Below the pieces are notes generated by a model that made no database searches, was not told the origin of the DNA, and saw nothing but the letters and a program-made list of their open reading frames with translations. From contig CATOTG010000006.1 of assembly GCA_951813015.1 (NCBI GenBank), positions 1 to 64,000 of the forward strand: a DNA stretch of 64,000 bases, in the 5' to 3' direction. The position numbers and the translations under genes are program-made. Positions within the stretch are counted from its first letter, which is position 1. Every line of letters begins with the position of its first letter. Shown here one piece after another: positions 51,278-58,672 of the stretch. Source of the stretch: an uncultured Thermoanaerobaculia bacterium. Lineage in GTDB: Bacteria; Acidobacteriota; Thermoanaerobaculia; Multivoradales; Multivoraceae.

Positions 51278-51378
51278 GCCCGCCCCCGAAGAACAGCCTC
51301 ACGGCGTTCCTCGCCACGCAGGCCATTCTGAAAGGGGGCTATACTCGACAGTAACCCTTCCTGAGTGCGGAACCAGAA

Positions 51379-52080
51379 CTACTTCGCGCTCCGCCGCCTA
51401 GCTGTCGTTCTCTGGACTGCCTTCAGCCGCTGAGGTACCTCATAGAGCTGATGAAGCAACAGCCGAAGAAACTCCATCAGCTCCTGCGATTCGTCCACAG
51501 ACCAGTTGTGCTTGAACTCATGAGTTGCGTCGTTGCCTCCAAGGCGCAACTCGTGAGCCATATCGATAAGTGGTTTCGGAAGCGCATCGGTCATACTAGC
51601 GATGCGCTGTTTCGTGTCTGGGCCCGAGGCACCGCAGTCCTGTATGGCCGCATCAATCGTCGTTCTCGTCATGATCGCTGCACCGCGAGGCGCCCCTGTC
51701 TGTAGACAGGATGCCGCTTCCGTGAACAGCGCCTTGATCGTCTCTGGCACGTGATTCGGAACCACGATGTTTCCGCGAGGCCAGTGGTCAACGACGACCC
51801 ACCTCGACATTTGGAAACTTTCAATAACGAGAGTGACCCTCTTGCATCGCTGGCACAAAGCCTGGATGACACGTTCCTTTGCAAGCCGGTCTCTCCGATA
51901 CTCAAGTTGGCGTCCTTGGCGGAATCCGCCCATCTCGAAGCGCTCTACCGCTTGCCGTTCTGTTACCGTCCGTGATTCATAGACGGTGACGACGTATCGT
52001 TCGAACGTGAAGTTCGAGTACACCTGACACCTGGGACAGGCGCCACCAGTGTCTTTGGAACCAGGTGGTCGGGATGCCAT
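51379..52080 (-). CDS. DUF4145-domain protein with zinc ribbon
   Basis: A 233-residue protein. An N-terminal zinc ribbon (CPRC ... CQRC, residues ~15-78) is followed by the DUF4145 helical part: PETIKALFTEAASCLQTG, AAIMTRTTIDAAIQDCG, IASMTDALPKPLIDMAHELR, LGGNDATHEFKHNWS (the usual GN.AAH signature) and a terminal helix. DUF4145 is common in defence islands and at the ends of restriction nucleases; a free-standing role is unknown. Codon use is more AT-rich than in neighbours, so likely acquired. The start at 52080 is followed upstream by an inverted repeat. Confidence 0.85.
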   Translation of the reverse strand: MASRPPGSKDTGGACPRCQVYSNFTFERYVVTVYESRTVTERQAVERFEMGGFRQGRQLEYRRDRLAKERVIQALCQRCKRVTLVIESFQMSRWVVVDHWPRGNIVVPNHVPETIKALFTEAASCLQTGAPRGAAIMTRTTIDAAIQDCGASGPDTKQRIASMTDALPKPLIDMAHELRLGGNDATHEFKHNWSVDESQELMEFLRLLLHQLYEVPQRLKAVQRTTARRRSAK

Positions 52081-52116
52081 GATGATTTGACTCTCTTTCG
52101 ATTCTTCCTATACCCC

Positions 52117-52134
52117 TTCAGTGCAACCACTGAA
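52117..52134. promoter_or_regulatory. Inverted repeat upstream of the DUF4145 gene
   Basis: TTCAGTG-CAAC-CACTGAA, a perfect 7-bp inverted repeat 37 bp before the DUF4145 start. It could be an operator or an RNA hairpin in the leader. Only symmetry and position support it. Confidence 0.4.
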
Positions 52135-52284
52135 AGGACTTCATGCGATACAGCTACTGAACCTTGATTCGTCGAGTATCGTCTCGGGTTCTGAGCCACG
52201 GTTGAAGCCGGGAGGGCCTTACGGGATGGGGTAGAACCGTGATTCGCAACTATCACAAACCCCTTCGACGAAAGGCCACTCCCA

Positions 52285-53232
52285 GTGCGGTATAGAAGAG
52301 CAGATCTGAAGCGTCGTGTCAACGGCAAGTTGGACTATCGGTTCGGACGCCAGGAGGTGACCTCCCACGCCGGCCTCGAGCTGTTGCGGGAGTACCTGAG
52401 GCGAAGCGGGTTCATCGATCTGCTTCGCGGAGCGGTCGGCTCCTCGTTTCCGACGACCGACTTCGGCGCTGTTGCGATGCTGCTTTCGCTGCTGGGCTTG
52501 ATTCTCGTCGGCGGACGCCGAGTCCGGCATCTTCAGAACGAGCAAGGCGATCCGATCATGGCCCGCTTTGCCGGCCTGAGCAGACTGCCGGCGCCACGCA
52601 CCGTCAGCTACTGGCTCCAGTGCCTGCGCAAGGAGCATGTGGAGCGGCTGTCGAAGGTCAACGAGGACCTGGTCGGCGCTCTGTTGCGGCAAACCGGCAG
52701 GCGGCGGCTCACCCTCGATGTGGACGGCTCCGTGATCAGCACGGGGTCCAAGGTGGAGGGGGCCTTTCGGGGGTACAACCACCAGCGTCGGGGAGCGCGC
52801 AGCTACTACCCGATCACCGCCTACGAGGCTCAGGAATGCCAGATCGTGCGCCTCTCCAATCGACCGGGCAACATTAGCGGCGGAGCCGCCAGCGTGACGT
52901 TCCTCAAGGACCTGATCCGGCAGGTCCGCGACACGGTCGGCCGCCGCCGACTGCTGGAACTCCGCATGGACGGGGCGTTCTTTCGACGGGACGTACTCCG
53001 GGTCCTCGACGATTCGGGCGCAGACTACGCCCTCAAGGCCCCCTTTCATCCGTGGCTCAACCTGATCCTCGCCTACCTGAAGTTCTCGAGCCGCCTCAAG
53101 TGGCGGCTCAGCGAAATCCTCCGGCTGCTTCAACTCAATCTCGTCGAACGACGAACGCTCAACGACCTGCTACAGCCCGAACGCGACCCGCCAGACCGAA
53201 AAACTGTTCAACTACAACTCGCGTTGCCCTGA
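52285..53232 (+). pseudogene. IS1380-family transposase, C-terminally truncated
   Basis: A 315-residue ORF starting like IS1380-family DDE transposases: FGRQEVTSHAGLELLREYL, LLGLILVGGRRVRHLQ, PAPRTVSYWLQCL, LTLDVDGSVISTGSKVEG (first Asp ~145), LELRMDGAFFRRDVL (second Asp ~229) and DYALKAPFHPWLNL. Family members are usually ~430-450 residues with a catalytic Glu later; here the frame leaves the family after ~265 and ends in RDPPDRKTVQLQLALP. So the catalytic Glu is missing and the element is dead. I could not define terminal inverted repeats or target duplications. Confidence 0.8.
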
Positions 53233-53281
53233 AATCTGTGGGACAGCAGTGGTTGGAGGGTGGCGGCCGCGTCGTCTCGCC

Positions 53282-53390
53282 TCAGGCGGCAGCTTGAGCG
53301 ATGCTCAACGGTCGGCGGGCGCAGAGCCAGCCGAATCGTCGCAGATTGAAGACCAGGTGCATCATCCCGATCTTGCATTCCTGGGGGTGG
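53282..53390 (-). pseudogene. C-terminal fragment of an IS4/IS5-like transposase
   Basis: The minus-strand frame ends HPQECKIGMMHLVFNLRR, then FGWLCARRPLSIAQAAA and a stop. KIGMMxLVxNLRR is the usual last helix of IS4/IS5-type transposases. Only ~35 codons remain, cut at the stop of the next gene (53391). Together with the IS1380 remnant it marks this area as a former insertion site. Confidence 0.6.
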
Positions 53391-53738
53391 CTAGAACAGT
53401 CGATGGCTGAGCCTTCCTGCCGCTCCGCTCACTGTACTTGCCATGACGACGCCGTAAATATCGTTAAGCCGCTGGTCGATGTACCCTCGGATCAACAGCC
53501 AGATTAGAGTACTTGACATTGCCGCTCCGATTAGGAGCCACGCGTACTTGAAAAGAGTCGGAGCAAACTGATCTAGCACGATCCTGACCCGATCTATTCG
53601 ACCAAGCGGTCGACCTGTCTCTTTGAGGAGGTCGTCCACGAGGTTGACTACAAGGGATTCTTGGTGTTCTTCTGGTGTCGCAACAATCGCCCTGGTCATT
53701 TCAAGAACGGTACGACGCAGCTCTTCTGGCGATTTCAT
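53391..53738 (-). CDS. Small membrane protein, second gene of an unknown cassette
   Basis: A 115-residue protein. A helical cytoplasmic part (PEELRRTVLEMTRAIVATPE, VNLVDDLLKE) is followed by two hydrophobic segments (~65-85 and ~98-110). ATGA overlap with the gene upstream (53735-53738) ties it to a two-gene operon. Base composition is lower in GC than the surrounding chromosome. No family recognised. Its last codons run into the IS fragment, so the C-terminus could have been altered. Confidence 0.6.
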   Translation of the reverse strand: MKSPEELRRTVLEMTRAIVATPEEHQESLVVNLVDDLLKETGRPLGRIDRVRIVLDQFAPTLFKYAWLLIGAAMSSTLIWLLIRGYIDQRLNDIYGVVMASTVSGAAGRLSHRLF

Positions 53739-54295
53739 TCCGATGCTGCGAGATATTCGCTCATCATCTGGCGAGTGCGGGGGTTCCTGTTGAGTATGTC
53801 TTGAACCTCGGGGTTGTGGAAGAACCGTTGGGCCACCCGTGCCGGTATAACGCTGCTGAGTGCTTGGTTCACGAGCAGCACAAGGTGTTTCGCGTCGTCG
53901 ACATCCAAGTTCACACTAAGGACTTTCACGTCTGGATCGTCTTGATTGTAGAACGCGACGATTACGCAATCTCGGCGGGGTGTCACCTTGAAGTTTCGGT
54001 ACGTGCGGCCATCGTACACGAGTGAGTTTGTGAGTAGCCTTGGGTCGTATTGGCTAATCCGGTCAACCCACAGATCGCATATGGCGCGGAGTGCCTTGTT
54101 GGATGTGGCATCTCGCCGTGCGGTCTCGATGTCCTTGAAAATCGCAAGTTGGTGATCTAGTCTGCCTCCGAGAATCCTGCCTTCCAGCCAGAGGCGAACG
54201 CTGCCATCAGGCTGGCTCTCGAGGCGTGCTGCTGTTGTTTTTCGGCCTTCGCATCGGAAGTAAATTTCATTGCCGTCAATCAGAATCGAGGCCAT
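53735..54295 (-). CDS. Unknown soluble protein, first gene of a two-gene cassette
   Basis: A 186-residue protein without signal or membrane segment. Visible: an N-terminal beta-rich part (ILIDGNEIYFRCEGRK, GSVRLWLEGRILGG), a central helix with DIETARRDATSNKALRAI, then strands CVIVAFYNQDD and VLSVNLDVDDAKHLVLLV, and a C-terminal helical region (NPEVQDILNRNPRTRQMMSE). No family recognised. It overlaps the downstream membrane-protein gene by four bases. Lower GC and the nearby IS remnants point to transfer. A sensor/effector pair, as in some defence cassettes, is conceivable but unproven. Confidence 0.6.
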   Translation of the reverse strand: MASILIDGNEIYFRCEGRKTTAARLESQPDGSVRLWLEGRILGGRLDHQLAIFKDIETARRDATSNKALRAICDLWVDRISQYDPRLLTNSLVYDGRTYRNFKVTPRRDCVIVAFYNQDDPDVKVLSVNLDVDDAKHLVLLVNQALSSVIPARVAQRFFHNPEVQDILNRNPRTRQMMSEYLAASE

Positions 54296-54584
54296 CGAGT
54301 GCGTCTCCTGTTCCGAGTATGGAGTACTAACATCGTGCCCGTCACAGGGGCTAGCCGTCGACGACGACTTCGGACACGATTCCAGCGGGTGTACGTTACC
54401 ACACGCCCGAGGTTGGGGCGTCGCGGAGGCCGAGTGCGCCCGTTGCAGCCGCCATGGCCTCGGACTGGCTCGTCGCCGTCGTCACCGCCACCATTCCCCC
54501 ACTCGATGCCACACACGAGTAGTCTACAGGGAGGGCGCGGACCGCTTCTGCGCGACAGCGCACCCGCACGCTTGTGGCTACTCC

Positions 54585-55853
54585 CTACTTCTGGTCCGCC
54601 GCGGCCTCCTGGACTGTGCGCCGGGGGTCCACTGTGCGGATCATCCGCCGGAGCGCCAGGAGATGCAGGACGGTGGAGACCAGGAAGACGCTCTCGACCG
54701 GGGCCACCAGGCTGATCAATCCCGCACCCAGAGACCCTGCCACGGCCGCCGCCTCGGAAAGTGAGTGGGTGGCCGCAATCCGCATCGGGCGGTCGCGCTC
54801 GCGTCCGAACTCGAGCACTAGATTCTGTGATGCGAGCAGCACACCGCTCAGGCCGGCGCCAACGAACAGGAAGACCGCGTATGCGACGGTGACGACCGGC
54901 GCCCACAGGACGAGCAGGCTCCCCGCAATCCAGGCGCCGAGCGCCAGCACGAAGACGGCGCGGAAGCCGGAGCGGTCGCCCAGGAGCCCCCACATCAAGG
55001 CGCAGACCGACTGCGCCGCCACGAAGGCGACGGTCAAACCGGCAAGACGCGCTCCCGTGACACCGAATCGCTCGCTAACCAGCACGACGTAGAAGGGCAG
55101 CGCGCCCCGGGCTGCACTGGTGAGCAGTCGCGCCTCCAGGAAGCCCGCGAAGTGGCGGTCCGAGCGCAGGAGTTGCGGCAGCCGGCCGAGCCGGCCGCGC
55201 AAGCTCAGTCCAGCCGCGTGCACATCGACCGCGGCGGGCTCCCTGATCAGCGCCATGAAGGAAAGTCCGACCGAGGCCAGCACGGCGGCGCCCAGGAAGG
55301 TCAGACCGTAGCCCCGGGGAAATCCGTGGCGCTCCAGGACCCATCCGGCGACGATCGACAACAGGATCACCGAGACGCCGGCGCTCAGGTTGCGTGTCCC
55401 CTGTAGTCGTCCACGACGGCGGACAGGCACCGACTTCGCGAACAGCAGGTTGAACACGACCATCTGCATGCCGCTCGACAGGCCCCACAAGACCAGTACC
55501 GGCCAGACCAGGAACACCGCCGCTTCGACCGGCGCGAACAGCGCCAGCAGAGCGAGGACGAAGACCTGCAGCCGCATCAGTCCGCCGAACAGGACCGCGG
55601 CCCACTTCACATGGCTGCGGTGCTCCGCCAGCGCGGCACTGAGCAGCGGCGAGACGAACATCCCCAGGCTCTGGCATGCCGCAGCCGCACCCACCGCCAG
55701 ACTCGAACCCGTCAACAGGTGGATGTAGGTCGGCAGGAAGGTCGGCGCCTGGAGCAGGCGAAACCCCGTCATGCCGAGCAGGCCGTGGGCGAGCAGGGCG
55801 GCGTAGTTGCGCCGCCGGTCGAGGCGGCTGTGACCTCGATCGTCGGAGGGCAT
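54585..55853 (-). CDS. MFS transporter
   Basis: A 422-residue membrane protein with about 12 hydrophobic helices in two halves. Helix 1 begins YAALLAHGLLGMTGFRLL; the cytoplasmic loop 2-3 motif is weak; the second half has LPFYVVLVSERFGVTGARLAG and WGLLGDRSGFR, the latter the MFS loop signature. The substrate is unknown. Start: ATG 55853; the frame continues upstream through a 12-bp repeat (MRRCMRRCMRR), which I exclude. Convergent side at 54296-54584 (289 bp) has no gene. Confidence 0.85.
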   Translation of the reverse strand: MPSDDRGHSRLDRRRNYAALLAHGLLGMTGFRLLQAPTFLPTYIHLLTGSSLAVGAAAACQSLGMFVSPLLSAALAEHRSHVKWAAVLFGGLMRLQVFVLALLALFAPVEAAVFLVWPVLVLWGLSSGMQMVVFNLLFAKSVPVRRRGRLQGTRNLSAGVSVILLSIVAGWVLERHGFPRGYGLTFLGAAVLASVGLSFMALIREPAAVDVHAAGLSLRGRLGRLPQLLRSDRHFAGFLEARLLTSAARGALPFYVVLVSERFGVTGARLAGLTVAFVAAQSVCALMWGLLGDRSGFRAVFVLALGAWIAGSLLVLWAPVVTVAYAVFLFVGAGLSGVLLASQNLVLEFGRERDRPMRIAATHSLSEAAAVAGSLGAGLISLVAPVESVFLVSTVLHLLALRRMIRTVDPRRTVQEAAADQK

Positions 55854-55893
55854 GCTGGACCTGAACGAAGGTAGCAGAATGGCTCCAGACTTC

Positions 55894-55929
55894 CGCCGCA
55901 TGCAGCGCCGCATGCAGCGCCGCATGCAC
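55894..55929. repeat. 12-bp tandem repeat, three copies
   Basis: CGCCGCATGCAG occurs three times in a row upstream of the MFS transporter. It has the palindromic GCATGC core in each copy, so it could be a protein-binding array, or a simple slippage product. Confidence 0.8.
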
Positions 55930-56015
55930 CGCAGTGAGTGGAAGGGCCTTGATGCAGAGGTCGCGATGCACTACCGCAGCCGCTGCGACTTCGGCACTCT
56001 AGTAAGGTCCCGGAC

Positions 56016-56351
56016 GTGGCCTTGACGGACCACCAGAGCCCAAACGGCGTTCACGAGATTTTCCATCGCCTGGTGCGGTGCATTCCCGAGGGCCGCGTCG
56101 CCACCTACGGCCAGATCGCCGCTCTCGCCGAGCGTCCCCGCAATGCCCGGCAGGTGGGAACTGCCCTCGCCCGGTTGGGCGACGACACGGTGCCTTGGCA
56201 CCGGGTGGTCAACGCCCGCGGCGAGGTCAGCGAACGAGGTCTCGACCCCCTGGAGAGCGTGGACCGGCAGCGCTTCCTGCTCGAAGAGGAGGGCGTCGTG
56301 TTCAACCGGCGCGGCCGCATCGACCTGGACCGCTTCGGGTGGGCGCCATGA
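56016..56351 (+). CDS. Alkyltransferase-like protein (ATL, MGMT DNA-binding domain)
   Basis: A 111-residue protein equal to the C-terminal domain of O6-methylguanine-DNA methyltransferase: IFHRLVRCIPEGRVATYGQI, AALAERPRNARQVGTAL and VPWHRVVNARGE. The active-site motif PCHRV is PWHRV here (Trp ~61 in place of the acceptor Cys). That is the hallmark of ATL proteins, which bind O6-alkylguanine and pass the lesion to nucleotide excision repair. It overlaps the FGE gene by ATGA, an unusual pairing. Confidence 0.92.
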   Translation: MALTDHQSPNGVHEIFHRLVRCIPEGRVATYGQIAALAERPRNARQVGTALARLGDDTVPWHRVVNARGEVSERGLDPLESVDRQRFLLEEEGVVFNRRGRIDLDRFGWAP

Positions 56352-57289
56352 CCGTGCGGCGCCGCCGAGGCCTGCCGGCGCTACTGGCTGCCGTCGGAAT
56401 GGCGATCGTTCTCGGCTGCGGCGCCGACACGGAACCCCCACCTGCGGCGAAACCCGTACAAGGCTCCCCCGCGGCGCCGGAGTCTCGGCCCGAAGGTCCG
56501 GCCGACGGTCCGCCCGAAGGGATGGTCCGCGTACCCGGGGGCGCCGTCTCCCGCTCGGGAGGAGAACTCGAGGTCGCGTCCTTCGACCTGGACATCCACG
56601 AGGTGACGAACCGGGACTTCGCGGCCTTCGTCGAGGCGACCGGATTCGTGACCGAAGCCGAGCGCTGGGGCTGGTCCCTCGTCTTCCACCCTGAAGCCAC
56701 CAACAACCCCGACGAGGAACAGCGGGTCGCGGAAACGCCATGGTGGCTGGGCGTCAACGATGCCGACTGGCGACATCCCAAGGGGCCAGGCTCCGAGGCC
56801 GAGCCTGATCTCCCCGTCGTCCACGTCAGTTGGGGAGACGCCGTCGCTTTCTGCGAATGGAGCGGAAAGCGGTTGCCGACGGAGGCCGAGTGGGACCTCG
56901 CCGCAGCCGCCGGCAACGACGGCGCCGGGCAGGCGCAATACCCTTGGGGCGACGAGCCCGCTCCCGACGGGCACTGGGTCGCCAACGTCTGGCAGGGTGA
57001 CCAATTCCCGGCTCGGGATGAGGTGACCGACGGGCACGCCTACCTGGCGCCGGTCGGTTCCTATCCGCCGAACGCACTCGGCGTCTTCGACCTGGGCGGC
57101 AACGTCTGGGAGTGGGTCGACGACTGGTACCGGCCCGGCGGCGCCGGAGGTTTCAAGGTCCTCAAGGGCGGCTCCTGGCTCTGCGCCGCGAGCTACTGCG
57201 AGGGTTACCGGAACGCGAACCGCAACAGCTCGGCCCCCGACTCCGGCCTCGACAACACCGGCTTCCGCTGCGCCCAAAGCCTGCGCTAG
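56348..57289 (+). CDS. Formylglycine-generating enzyme (sulfatase maturase) lipoprotein
   Basis: A 313-residue SUMF1/FGE protein. Lipobox VLGC (Cys ~24) places it at the membrane outside the cytoplasm. FDLDIHEVTNRDFAAFVEAT, VVHVSWGDAVAFCEW, KRLPTEAEWDLAA, YPWGDEP, FDLGGNVWEWVDDWY are the family blocks. The two catalytic cysteines of true FGEs are present in GGSWLCAASYC (Cys ~279 and ~284), which many SUMF1-like proteins lack. It should convert the Cys of CxPSR sulfatases to formylglycine; a matching sulfatase is at 37864. ATGA overlap with the ATL gene indicates coupling. Confidence 0.92.
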   Translation: MTVRRRRGLPALLAAVGMAIVLGCGADTEPPPAAKPVQGSPAAPESRPEGPADGPPEGMVRVPGGAVSRSGGELEVASFDLDIHEVTNRDFAAFVEATGFVTEAERWGWSLVFHPEATNNPDEEQRVAETPWWLGVNDADWRHPKGPGSEAEPDLPVVHVSWGDAVAFCEWSGKRLPTEAEWDLAAAAGNDGAGQAQYPWGDEPAPDGHWVANVWQGDQFPARDEVTDGHAYLAPVGSYPPNALGVFDLGGNVWEWVDDWYRPGGAGGFKVLKGGSWLCAASYCEGYRNANRNSSAPDSGLDNTGFRCAQSLR

Positions 57290-57340
57290 AAAGACCGGGT
57301 TCTCCGCGCCAGCGACGCTGCGCGGCGCATCCTCTTCAAC

Positions 57341-57422
57341 GAAGTTTCAGAAAGTCATGAAACTTCCAATAGTTCAGTATTGGTTCGAAAAGAAAAACCG
57401 TTGGCGGCACGTAAACTCGTGC
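57341..57422 (+). promoter_or_regulatory. AT-rich leader with three inverted repeats upstream of HMG-CoA synthase
   Basis: In ~80 bp, much richer in A+T than the surroundings, lie GAAGTTTCA-N8-TGAAACTTC (57341-57366), CCAATA-N6-TATTGG (57366-57383) and GCACG-N6-CGTGC (57407-57422), one after another. They precede the mvaS start by ~105 bp. They may be operators or a structured leader RNA. No known riboswitch consensus is recognised. Confidence 0.55.
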
Positions 57423-57525
57423 TACCTTGTCCGGGCCCATTCTTTCGTAGTGGACGACTCGACACCCGTTCGCCGCGATTCCACCGACCGGCGCCCATCA
57501 GGCGCCAGGGCTTCCGGACAAACTG

Positions 57526-58629
<1,104 letters not shown>

Positions 58630-58654
58630 CCAGGCCCGAAGTTCCGGGGCCTCT

Positions 58655-58672
58655 GCCGCCCCTTTGGGCGGC
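58655..58672. terminator. Hairpin between convergent mvaS and M28 peptidase genes
   Basis: GCCGCCC-CTTT-GGGCGGC, a perfect 7-bp stem, lies in the 42-bp gap between two converging stop codons. There is no T-run, so terminator function is uncertain. Confidence 0.45.
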
